Source of the DNA: Siphonodentalium dalli
Taxonomy: Eukaryota > Mollusca > Scaphopoda > Gadilida > Siphonodentaliidae
DNA: 64,000 nt
Assembly: GCA_032622095.1 (NCBI GenBank)
Contig: CP136069.1
Span: 48,902,760-48,966,759 of the forward strand
Reading direction: 5' to 3'
Part shown: positions 48,800 to 59,300 of the stretch, one piece after another
Layout of the letters: every line of letters starts with the position of its first letter
Position numbering within the stretch: the stretch's first letter is position 1
Notes under the pieces: generated by a model
The model's database searches: none
The model's input: only the letters and a program-made list of their open reading frames with translations
Told to the model about the DNA's origin: nothing
Position numbers and translations under genes: made by a program

Positions 48800-51150
48800 T
48801 GGTTTCTTCAGAAATAAAAAAAATCAAACTTCGAACAACTGTACAGGCCTATTCACAGTACTGGAAGTTTGCTTTTGGTGTGTTCAGTTGCTCCCAAAAG
48901 CATCGTGAGTGAGTTTTCACTTGATGGCAATTTGAATTTAAATCCAGGTGTTGTCACAAAATTTATTAAAAATGAAATGAAATACAATATTATAGTGTTC
49001 TTAAATCACCCAATTGTACAACTTCAAGCGCATGACTACATGAGTTGGATCTTCAACAGTGGCCCGTCCATAGACCTACCCCTATTTCTGAGCATACCCT
49101 CTAATATTTCACCCTATGCATCTTCTTAGCAGGGTATGGGTGAAGGGGGTACCGGTTATCATAGAGTGTGCCGCAGATTTGACAGGTTGGGGGGGGGGGG
49201 GCGTCGACGAAGAGGATCCAAGGATTGCGGCCAAGGTTGCCCCGGACTAATTAATCGCAGTATACCCGCTCCATTTAACTGATATCCAGGATCCAGAAAA
49301 TAGCCTGCATTAATTGTAAGCAGCTTTATACCACAACATTCTTCAAACTTTAGATAGTGTTTGGCTCAAATTACAAATATAATGTTGTCGATGTAATTTA
49401 CCCTTATTGCTCTTGGTTTAATATTGAAGATAGGTATAATTCTTTGTCAACTATATCAATTGCCATGGCATGTAGTCAATATGTTCTTAACTGGTATGCA
49501 TGATTTCACCCCTCTCTCTCTCTTAAAATTAAGTTCTACATGTAGTAACTGGTGTTTGGGATTCTGGGTGGAGGGGCAGTAGTGGTGGGTATATGTTAAA
49601 ATGATTGTATTCTCAGTTTTTGAATTCATTTCCCTGAAATTATAAGAAGTTTATGTCCCCAGGTAAACAAATATTTCAAAAAAAACAAATGGCACAGCAC
49701 TTTATCTGCCAAACATTGGTATTTACATGTATATCAAATTCACGGGGCAATAATTAAGTTAAACATGTAGTGAGGCATCCACCGCTAAGCACTGTAAGTG
49801 CATGTAGCCATTTTCCTGTTTCACCCTCTCTGCATGCTGGTCACTAAAATAAGACTCATTTAAATTCAAAAACCTTTGTATGACTATATTGTGGCAAATA
49901 TGATTCAGTGGGTGACTGTTCTTCAAGATCTCTCGCTCTCTATATATGTATATATATCAAGGAACTTCTAGCTCAATCTCATCAGCTATTTATCACGGTC
50001 ATGCAACTACTATTTTCAGAATTCTGTGTTGGAATATCATGTACCGCGGTTCTGTCTCCAGTTTCCAGACATTAAGACCACCTGCAATTAACAGATTCGA
50101 ACATCTTACAATGGGGATGGGGCATCAGTGCTAAATTGAGTACTGGTCAGTACATATACCACATACCAATACATTAGTTATATAGCCGTATAATGTGTAT
50201 AATTGTATATACGCCTAAATGTTGGAAGCATCATGTATCAAATGTTAATTGATTTGTCCCTATCTCAAGGCCAAAGTCAAAATTATTTGTGGTTATGGTT
50301 TTCCTTACCTACCCTATTATCCCCCCCCCCCCCCCCACTCTAAAGTTTTGTCATGTTTTTCAAGAAATTTGTTCTGAATTTTGTATATAAAAAACAAAAC
50401 ATAAACTTCAGTGTCTCAATCTGAATGGGATTTTCTCTGTCAAAGCATTGTGCTTATCACAGTTTTATACCAAGAAAATCAAAATTAGGCTGATCTAAAT
50501 ATTTTAGAAGACACGAAAAGCCATATGAAAATGTCAAAGTATAATAACAAAATAATAAAAAAATACACACAGACCGTAAATTTTACATTTTGTTTTACTT
50601 TGTCATGTAACACTGAATATGTTTCAGACTTAATAGTATCTGAAGTGAAACAGTGATGTGAATTAATTGTGTTGCCTTCTTTTGTGGGGCAAAGGAAAAT
50701 CCTGAATTTAAACTAAACAAAACAAAAAGAAATGGAAAATCCATTGTCTACCACTTACCTCTACGGGTATTCATTTCTAAAAGTTCTCGTGAAGCTGTCA
50801 GTGAGACATAGATAGAACTGCATGAGTGTCTGGATTTTGACGGAATTATCGCACGAGATTTGTTGGCGGAGCGATACATCGAGTGCTGAACGCGCAACAG
50901 GTCATAACTGCAGCCCCATAATTACATCGACGCGTCATCGGTTTCGGAAAGAAGAAAGCGTAATGTTTTGGGCGCATTTGGACTCGCGCAGGATTGACTT
51001 AATAAATCATCATGTTTCAATATAAAGAGCCTCGTTGTTCCTGTTAACTTTGCCAAGGGCGCTATGGGATATTTTGGGCTGGTTTTGTCACGATACACTT
51101 TTCGATTTAAATACATTTACAAAAGTGGCTTTTTCGCTAAATGTATATAA
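48800..51150. other. Non-coding stretch with homopolymer runs
   Basis: A G run at about 49189-49202 and a C run of about 16 near 50323-50338. A segment at 50857-50880 (ATTTGTTGGCGGAGCGATAC) matches the palindrome region at 55880 and 56070. No gene recognised. Confidence 0.5.
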
Positions 51151-51151
51151 A

Positions 51152-51205
51152 TATAAGGATTAACTGTCATGTGGAAAACAGTCCACATGACAGTTAATCC
51201 TTATA
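51152..51205. repeat. Perfect 24-bp hairpin
   Basis: Arms 51152-51175 and 51182-51205 are exact reverse complements (TATAAGGATTAACTGTCATG... ) with a six-base loop. No T-run follows that would suggest a terminator. Confidence 0.85.
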
Positions 51206-51314
51206 CTAATCTGAATTATTGTAAAACGTGCGTATAATTCCCATATTCACAGAGAGATGAAATGCGCTCGAATATTTGTGATCTTATTGAGAACTTATAG
51301 TTGGACTGGTCAAT

Positions 51315-51870
51315 CATTGCAGTTAAATTCAATTCAATTCAATTTATTGTATAACTCATCGTCGTGTATTGACATAATTGCGAGTAATATAATAAATACA
51401 ATTAATATATTATAAATTATTGCATTGCATATGCTTGGTGTACATTTGAAATATAAGTGGTAGTGTTTTTGAACAAATATATATACACGTGTATATAATA
51501 ATTATATGTGTACATAATATGTGTATATAGTCATTTCAATTTGTTTGTTAATTTTAAATGGGGGGGGGGATAGGATAAAGAAACAAATAATAATGATGAA
51601 TTATGATCCGCGGGATATGGACGTTATATTTTGGACTTTTTTAATATACAAAGCGAGGTTTACCAGTGTTCGTCTATTGCCACAATTAAAAAATTCGGCT
51701 AGTTTAAATATGTTCGGTCTTCTGTAGTAATAGGGTTTCAAATATTTAAATCTCAGATAATCCAGGCATGGGCAGACCTAGAATAACATGCAATTCATCC
51801 CCTAAAGCATCTTTACATAAAGTACACACACTGGCAGTCGGTGGTTTCTGGTACTAAATCTTATATTATA
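51315..51870 (-). mobile_element. 3' remnant of a LINE, minus strand
   Basis: Read on the minus strand, a piece with VCTLCKDALGDELHVIL matches the C-terminal C-C-H region of LINE RT proteins (51770-51850). After decayed sequence it ends in an AATAAATTGAATTGAATTG-type tail (about 51320-51345). A short pentamer tail of this kind is typical of CR1/L2-type LINEs. Confidence 0.65.
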
Positions 51871-52155
51871 AGAGGGACCACAACTTTATTAATAAGAGTT
51901 TGCGATACCCGTCGCCGGGATCGGTTACGGGTAAATCGGTGAACTTCGGTCACGATCACTTGCGTACTTTCAATGCAGCACATACAACTATAGTGAGTTA
52001 GAACGGGTAGATGTGTCCCATTGATCGGTGATCTTTCACTAAGGTTTTCTCACCGATAAGTACATGAATTCTATGAAATAGCTGTCAGCTACACATTATC
52101 CTATTTATTGCAAGAAACATCTGCAAATCGCATCGATAAAGTTGTCATTTATAAG
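51871..52155. other. Non-coding spacer
   Basis: Nothing recognised. Confidence 0.4.
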
Positions 52156-52619
52156 GACATATAAGTTTTATGTTCAAACTCTCGAGGCGTTTTCTAGCAC
52201 TTAGCTAACAACGGAAACCCAATCGTTTCACTGAAAACTGTGTTTTCTCCAGTAATGACAGCGGATACTCATTTGTTCGCCGCGTCCGGTTAATAATGTA
52301 GGATAATGGATCCTACACTATTTTACACTGATCCATTATTTTAATAACGGATGCTCAACATCGAACTTAAGGTTGGCACGGGTTCTAATCCCCGACATGG
52401 GCGAAAATCAGGACTGCTTTTCAAGCTTGTCTGGGTTGAGGGATTTCTCAATGTGCCATTCCGATCGATACCTGACCATTTCGATAATCTTTTCACTGAA
52501 GCAAGCACATTTGAAAAATGAACTCCCATACTGAGTCCGGTAATTCCTCCATAAAGCTCATATACAATGATTTTCAAGTATAACGGTGCTCTGACTGACA
52601 ACTGGAAGTATATTAGAAG
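52156..52619 (+). repeat. Left 464-bp direct repeat flanking LINE copy 3
   Basis: Repeated at 55326-55788 with about three single-base differences. It contains GGTTCTAATCC, a good match to a pol III B box, within ACGGGTTCTAATCCCCG; this suggests a tRNA-derived SINE, although no convincing A box is seen upstream. Its later part (CCATTCCGATCGATA ... ACTGAAGCAAGCACATTTG) also occurs at about 24760 and 28400. It also contains the inverted pair GGATAATGGATCC / GGATCAGTG-type sequence near 52300. Confidence 0.85.
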
Positions 52620-55325
52620 CAAGTCCTCTTGGACATCGAGTCCGCCGCCAATCTGAATTCATCAGATTTCTGGCGTATGACGAAGGATAATTCTAAAAAA
52701 GATAAAATTGCAACAGGAATAGATTTTGGATCCGGGTTATGCCATGAACCTGATATTCTATCCCAGGGATGGAAAAACTACTTTCAACAGTTATATAGTG
52801 CCGACCTACACAAAGACCCTTCAGTTGAGAAAATAGTATGTAACGAACTTCGGTTGCTCATGTCTAAATCGCATGCAAATTATGACGATGATATATTCTG
52901 CGAAATAATATCAAACGCGGAAGTATCTACTGCAATTCGAGCAATGAAGAGAAATAAGGCAGGTGGCCATGACGACGTTGTAAATGAACACTTTATGTAT
53001 GCGCCTGAATCGCTAGTAGATGTCCTGTGTTTACTTTATAACAGCATCATCGCATTTGAATGGATACCGGCAGATATGAAACTTGGGATCGTCATTCCGC
53101 TTTATAAAGGAGACCCCAAGCCTAAACACAATCCGGACAGCTATCGTGCGATTACACTTCTATCTTCAATATATAAACTGTTCGAATCTGTGCTTCTATC
53201 GCGATTTCTGAGATCGGAAACCCTTCAACAATTTCCACATTGCCTCCAATTTGGATTCCAGAAACACGTGGGATGCAACATGAATTCATTCGTTGTCGAA
53301 GAATCAATACACTTCGCATGTGACCATGGTTCTAAACTCTATGTTTGCTTTTTAGACTCGCAAAAGGCATTCGACCGAGTGTGGCACGATGGACTTCTCA
53401 TCAAACTCAACAACCTCGGTTTTAAAGGCCAAATTCTTCGTGTAATTCAGAACATGCACGAGGAGTGTACTAGTCGTGTTCTCTACAATGGCTGCCAGTC
53501 AGAACCATTTTCCATATGCCAAGGAAATCGCCAAGGATCAGTGACCTCGCCGTTCTATTACTTGGTGTTCATTAATGAACTTCTCACTGAGCTAGAACAG
53601 TCGAGATTTGGTCTCCGGATCGGAAATATAAACTGCACATCCCCAACCACTGCTGACGACATTTGCTTAATGTCTCTGCACAAGTATGGCCTTGATCATC
53701 TATTGAGCCTCTGTTTCGATTACAGCATCAAGTGGAGATTCAGATACGCAACAGAGAAAAGTATCGTCATTGTTTTCAATGAAACGCGCACTCAACATGA
53801 ACAGCGTGATAGGACGTGGTTCCTTGGAACAAATAAACTTGATGAAGTTACGGAAGCTCGCCATCTTGGCATAATGCAGCACAAATTTAACAATTGTACC
53901 AACCGTGCCTCGCTGGTATCTGACGTCATGCGAAAATCATATTTTTCAATGGCTGGACGGAAGGCCTTACAAATGTGTACACCCGTTACAATGAAGAAGC
54001 TTCTACACCGTATAGTGCTTCCCAAGGCCTTATATGGTTCCGAACTCCTGTACACACCGAGTGATCAGGCAATCAACCAAATCGAGAAGTCATTTCGTAC
54101 GTGCATCAAACATATTCAAAACCTCCCGCTGAGGGCAGGAACGAGGCTATCACTCAGTCTCCTTGGTACTTTACCAATGGATCTTCAACTACATATGCGG
54201 AAACTAACATTCCTGGCTGAACTTATCCACTTACCTGTTACAAAGGATACTCCGCTGAAAAATTTTCTTCACAACCTCTACAGGTACAAACTCTTCCATA
54301 TCAACACATCAGGATTTGTTCTTGACATCCTCCAAATTCTTGAACACTACGCCATTGACTCATTTCTTACAGTTTTTCTTGAAAGTGGCTTCTTCCCAGA
54401 GAAGGCTATCTGGAAGCGCATCATCACAGACACTATTCGAAACGCCTATTCCTTGAAATGGCATTCTGCTACAAACACAGATACTTTTGTACATATGTTA
54501 AACGTTCACAGCGATCCTCTCTCCACCTGGAGTATATGGAGATTACTTGCTGACCGCCCTGAAAACTCCCAGGAACTGATAAATCTTGCACGGCTGTTGA
54601 ATAGATCGATGTTCAATAACAACTCGAATTGCGGTGCCTGCAGATCTACGTATCACAACGAAATTGAACATGTATTATTTATATGTAATGCGCCAGCCAT
54701 GCATCAATTGAGATACAATTTCTGGTCAATCTTCGTTGACTTCTTTGGAGTAGAATGCTTTGTGTTTATCGATTCTCTCTCGCAAAACCATCTATGTGAC
54801 TTCCTACTCGGCGGCACAGCCTTCGTTCATCCACTCGCTGTCATCAACGCTTGGGGAGATATTATCACATTCGCCGCGAAATTTATGTACAAAGGATGCC
54901 AACTTTTACAAAACATTGCCCGTTAAAACTATAACCGACTGCTTGCGTGTGCTTGCTGCCTGCCAGAAAAGCAAGTCTTGTTGACATTACAATGTTTGAG
55001 GATGAAAAGGAGCACAACTTAGTGAACATAGGATCTACATCCATACGCATGCGACATACACTTTCCTTATTTAAATGTGCTCAAACTCTAATATGGTACA
55101 TAGACCATACGGCTGTGATTTATGGGAATTCAGTGTTGTTACTTATTTGCCCCCATTTTCTATGCTCAAATATTGTTTGTATATATACTATATCATGTTT
55201 GTAAATACGAAACGACCTTGCTCACCTTTATGTGTACAAAACGCCCCAATTCGTTTATACAACACATACAATGTATTGATGTATGCTCTCCGTTAATGGA
55301 GGTTAATAAAGATATATATATATAA
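52620..55325 (+). mobile_element. 5'-truncated LINE, copy 3, with intact RT frame
   Basis: A 2,706-bp insertion between direct repeats. It begins just upstream of the RT domain, so endonuclease and any ORF1 are missing, and ends after a 0.4-kb 3' UTR in TTAATAAAGATATATATATA, a simple-repeat tail typical of LINEs. The open 765-codon frame suggests a more recent insertion than the other copies. Confidence 0.85.
52629..54926 (+). CDS. LINE reverse transcriptase (endonuclease missing)
   Basis: 765 codons, uninterrupted. Residues about 100-200 are the fingers with RNKAGGHDDVVNEHF, GIVIPLYKGDPKPKH and SYRAITLLSSIYKLFES. Motif A is CFLDSQKAFDRVWHDGLL (about 241), motif B CQGNRQGSVTSPF (about 297), and motif C TADDICLM (about 340), where both aspartates are kept but the usual F/Y is T. 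The thumb has ARHLGIMQHK. A C-terminal C-x2-C...H...C set, CGACRSTYHNEIEHVLFIC, lies near residue 667. An active element would carry an APE endonuclease upstream; here the frame starts in the linker. The first Met is probably internal to the original ORF2. The protein could be made only if a host promoter reads through. Confidence 0.9.
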   Translation: MDIESAANLNSSDFWRMTKDNSKKDKIATGIDFGSGLCHEPDILSQGWKNYFQQLYSADLHKDPSVEKIVCNELRLLMSKSHANYDDDIFCEIISNAEVSTAIRAMKRNKAGGHDDVVNEHFMYAPESLVDVLCLLYNSIIAFEWIPADMKLGIVIPLYKGDPKPKHNPDSYRAITLLSSIYKLFESVLLSRFLRSETLQQFPHCLQFGFQKHVGCNMNSFVVEESIHFACDHGSKLYVCFLDSQKAFDRVWHDGLLIKLNNLGFKGQILRVIQNMHEECTSRVLYNGCQSEPFSICQGNRQGSVTSPFYYLVFINELLTELEQSRFGLRIGNINCTSPTTADDICLMSLHKYGLDHLLSLCFDYSIKWRFRYATEKSIVIVFNETRTQHEQRDRTWFLGTNKLDEVTEARHLGIMQHKFNNCTNRASLVSDVMRKSYFSMAGRKALQMCTPVTMKKLLHRIVLPKALYGSELLYTPSDQAINQIEKSFRTCIKHIQNLPLRAGTRLSLSLLGTLPMDLQLHMRKLTFLAELIHLPVTKDTPLKNFLHNLYRYKLFHINTSGFVLDILQILEHYAIDSFLTVFLESGFFPEKAIWKRIITDTIRNAYSLKWHSATNTDTFVHMLNVHSDPLSTWSIWRLLADRPENSQELINLARLLNRSMFNNNSNCGACRSTYHNEIEHVLFICNAPAMHQLRYNFWSIFVDFFGVECFVFIDSLSQNHLCDFLLGGTAFVHPLAVINAWGDIITFAAKFMYKGCQLLQNIAR

Positions 55326-55788
55326 GACATATAAGTTTTATGTTCAAACTCTCGAGGCGTTTTCTAGCACTTAGCTAACAACGGAAACCCAATCGTTTCA
55401 CTGAAAACTGTGTTTTCTCCAGTAATGACAGCGGATACTCATTTGTTCGCCGCGTCCGGTTAATAATGTAGGATAATGGATCCTACACTATTTTACACTG
55501 ATCCATTATTTTAATAACGGATGCTCAACATCGAACTTAAGGTTGGCACGGGTTCTAATCCCGACATGGGCGAAAATCAGGACTGCTTTTCAATCTTGTC
55601 TGGGTTGAGGGATTTCTCAATGTGCCATTCCGATCGATACCTGACCATTTCGATAATCTTTTCACTGAAGCAAGCACATTTGAAAAATGAACTCCCATAC
55701 TGAGTCCGTTAATTCCTCCATAAAGCTCATATACAATGATTTTCAAGTATAACGGTGCTCTGACTGACAACTGGAAGTATATTAGAAG
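55326..55788 (+). repeat. Right 463-bp direct repeat flanking LINE copy 3
   Basis: Matches 52156-52619. Differences seen: one C lost in the CCCC after TCTAAT, G to T at CAAGCTTG/CAATCTTG, and G to T in GTCCGGTAA/GTCCGTTAA. Confidence 0.85.
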
Positions 55789-55879
55789 GGATATTCATAT
55801 ATAGCCTCTTCACTCACGGTGTGGGTGTCTAACTTTGAATTCCAGGCAATGAATTTTCACACTGTTAAAATTTGCACTC

Positions 55880-56095
55880 GATTTGTTGGCGGAACGCGAT
55901 ACCTCCACAGGTCCCCAGAACAAAAATTGACCCCACCCCCAATAATACTTAATCCTATAGGATTAAGTATTATTGGGGGTGGGGTCAATGAGTATTATTG
56001 GGGGTGGGGTCAATTTTTGTTCTGGGGACCTGTGGATACATCTCGTGCGGGACTGCGTCCCGCACTCGAGGTATCGCTCCGCCAACAAATCTCGT
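55880..56095. repeat. Nested palindromes around GGGGGTGGGGTCAAT
   Basis: A perfect 62-bp palindrome at 55927-55988 is centred on CCTATAGG. A second copy of its right half (ATTATTGGGGGTGGGGTCAA) follows at 55993 and extends the arms to GTCCCCAGAACAAAAATTGA and its mirror. The outermost arms, ATTTGTTGGCGGAACGCGAT against ATCGCTCCGCCAACAAAT, close the structure. A related outer-arm segment occurs singly at 50857-50880. Confidence 0.88.
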
Positions 56096-56357
56096 ATAGT
56101 AATTATAAGTTTACTCATAGTCGTACATCTCCAGTACAGAAAATGTGAATTTAATTGAGTTTTAACACTGAATGAAATAGTTCCGTCGACAGATTGCACT
56201 AGTGCGATTCTGTGAATTATCACACGCCTGGAAACTTATGCGATCATGCGAATTACTTTGATAGATATGTAATAAATAATTATCCGTGTATATGTAGTCG
56301 TACTCTCGCGATCGAAATAAACGTACCGTGCCGATACGCTTATTTATTTCCAAGAAA

Positions 56358-59300
56358 TAGTCCAGGAGATATTGGTCGACCTCTGCACCCCCCCCCCCCC
56401 AGGACTTAACTTCACCCCACTAATTTTCTTCCTTAAGGTCTCCTCTAATTTTTTTCACTTGTTAACAAGAAAAAAAAGTGGCCGCAGAGACTCCAAACAA
56501 GATGGCGTCCATCATGGCGGCCATTTTTAAAAAATGCACCAGGTCTCTTTGATCGCCATTATAGTAAATATGATAGCACATGCGGTCTTGTTTTCCGCTC
56601 GATTCGTTATGCTAATATACAACCCTTACAAATTAGCCAAAAATATGATACCAGAATCCAATATGGTGGCCAAGATGGCCGCCGAAATGTGAAAATATGC
56701 TATTTTTCTGACATGTTACCACCTTTCGTTTGTCTCTGTGGGAAAATGTTAGAATTTTTGCGTCATGTTATACATTTATCATATAGAGGAGTCATTGGCG
56801 AACACATGGGGACCATAATATGCATTCATTGCGGGAAATTATGTCCGATATCACGTTTTCCCAAATGCCGGTATCATAGGTCAAAGCCTAATCTCCGTTA
56901 ATAACGCGATGTTATGTTTCGAATCAATGAATGTTATTGCTATTATAACAACACCCATGCATATATATTTGCAGGAGATACTCGAGCTAGGATTCCTCTT
57001 ATACCTGAGTTGAGGAATATTTACCCAAATCCAAGATGGCGGTCAAAATGGCCACCAGAAATAAAAAATCGCCGAAAATCGCTGATTTTAACATCAGTGA
57101 GCTTTATTGTCATGATAACTCCACACCTGCTTACTATTGTAAGTTGGGAACACTTAGGCGAAGAACTTTCCTTGTACCATATCCAAATAAAAGTCCCCCA
57201 AATCCAAAATGTCGCCCACAATGGCGGACAGATTTTGAATAATCACCGAAATTCCCTCATATTCACATCATTGGGCATTATTGTCGAGACAACTCCACCC
57301 ATGCTTACAATTGAGTTGGAAATACTGAGGTGCAGTAATTACCTTACATCTCATGCAAGAAATTGTTTTCCAAATCGAAGATGGCGGCCAAAATGGCGAC
57401 CGAAATTTGAAAACAAGTCTACATTCCTTTACTTTCTTACGATGGGCGTTATTGTTTCGCGATTTCTATCCACCATTACATGTTGATATGGAATAGTGAC
57501 ATGAAGTATTCATTAGGGTTTGGCAATTGATACTCACAGCCAAGATCGCTGCTAAATTGGCGGCTAGAAATTGAAAAGAAATCGATATTTTCACATATTA
57601 ATTTCAACTTGTTGTCATAATATCGGTATGTATGGACGAAACTGTACATAAATAATCTACTAGTTCAACTTAAAGGTATCAAAACGCATAACATAGCTCG
57701 TATCCTTCTGGAAAGATGAAACACCACAATTAATATCGCGATGTGGCATTTCGAAATCCAGTCTCCACTTAGCGCCGATAATGGCCGTAAGCGTAGGTGC
57801 GCCGAATAGTTATATCAGAACAATTACCTGATAACAGATTCTGATTTGCCACGTCACGTCCATAATTATCTGGACCAGCTTCCATTTCTTTGTCTGATAA
57901 ATCTAGGTCGCTCACACCGACAAAGTATTCACCACTTCCTGGGAGTAGGCTCCCTCTAATCATAACGTTTCAAACAATTCATTTTCCGGTGTCTAGCTTA
58001 CAGAAGGTCATCTCTATGTATGTGTCTCATACTCCATGGGATAACGACATGTACACCTGGCGAACCAGTTAGCTAGTCACTTCTCAATAGATGGTTCGTC
58101 AACTCACAAACTCAGCGAACGCATTGGCATATGTGGACAACTTCGACAGTATTTCCAAGGTTGCTAGCTGTCTCATTCCCTTGGACAGATGTCTATCTGC
58201 TAAGGAGAAGACCCTAGTGTACAGACTACCCACACTTCTTGACCATTATCCGAAGCAAACTGTGTGACGCCCCGCAGTTGTCTCGTCGAATATCTCCCAG
58301 CAGAGAACAATTCTCGCGGTGCTAGTTTGTGGACATGCGCCATGATAGTGGGAATGAAATGGGCCACGGTATACACCACCCCTACACCTGGTGCATGTTT
58401 AAGATATCGAATGTCATGCGTGTCGGTTTTATTTGATGTGGTAAGATTGTATTTCCACATCCGTTTCGAAGCCTTTCTGATTCAACTACGTACACTTTTG
58501 TCTGGATAATAATATGCTAGCCTCCCTCAAAACAGTCGGATGGACTAAAGGATAATGTCTTTATAGCATGAATGTATGCGTGTTTTGTTATCCTCTCCCG
58601 GGGTTAGTGTCAGTATGTGGGCGGTATTATTCAAGAAAATGTCAGGAACTGTGGTGCATTTATTTCACTATGGATTTAAAGAACAATTTACAGTCTCGAT
58701 GGCAATGGCTGTGGCCGTTGGGGAACGCGACCTTTATGATCATATAGCTTTATATATATAACTTTAGAATATAGTAGTTAATGTCTCATGCAGGAAAATG
58801 GTCGCATTGGTGATGTTACCAAGAACTCACTTGGTGTACCAACGTTTGTTGAACTGAATGCAAGAGCTCATCAACGTAACATTCCTCTGGATGTTCTTCG
58901 CGTTGAACATTTCACCCTTTTGTTGATGGCATTTGTACTTTCTTGAACCATACCACCCAGCGTGAGTATGACATATCAACCAACTATCAAAGGTATCGCC
59001 TTTAAGACTACACCCCAGTCTTGGTGGGGCTTATACAGCAGTAGCCAATGGCATACTCCTGGTCCAGTTGTTTAAGAACGGCTTCCAAACGGATGGGAAC
59101 ATACAATCTTAGCATACAAGGAAAGCCACACATGAGATCTTGTCTGAATCTAAAACATAACAAAAAAAGGGGCGGTGCAGTCATGGTCCAATTTATTTCC
59201 ACTATCATGACACATACCCACAAACTAGCACCGTGTGTATTGTTATCATCTGCTTGGGTCTGTTCGGTGAGACGATTGCTGGACGCCAACAAGCTTGTTC

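Noticed and set aside
48869-49129. 2A-like motif (DGNLNLNPG) resembling the D-x-E-x-NPGP skip sequence
   Set aside because: The final proline is valine (NPGV), the aspartate-x-glutamate context is absent and no transposon protein follows.
52365-52400. A functional tRNA gene
   Set aside because: Only a T-arm/B-box-like piece is present; no acceptor stem, D-arm or anticodon arm can be drawn.
52156-55788. LTR retrotransposon, because of the direct repeats
   Set aside because: The enclosed RT is LINE-type, there is no protease, integrase or RNase H, and the repeats lack TG...CA ends and a primer-binding site.
56914-57486. 190-codon frame and its mirror at 59973-60362
   Set aside because: It runs through tandem units of the fold-back arm; its repeated segments follow the DNA units and do not resemble a protein family.
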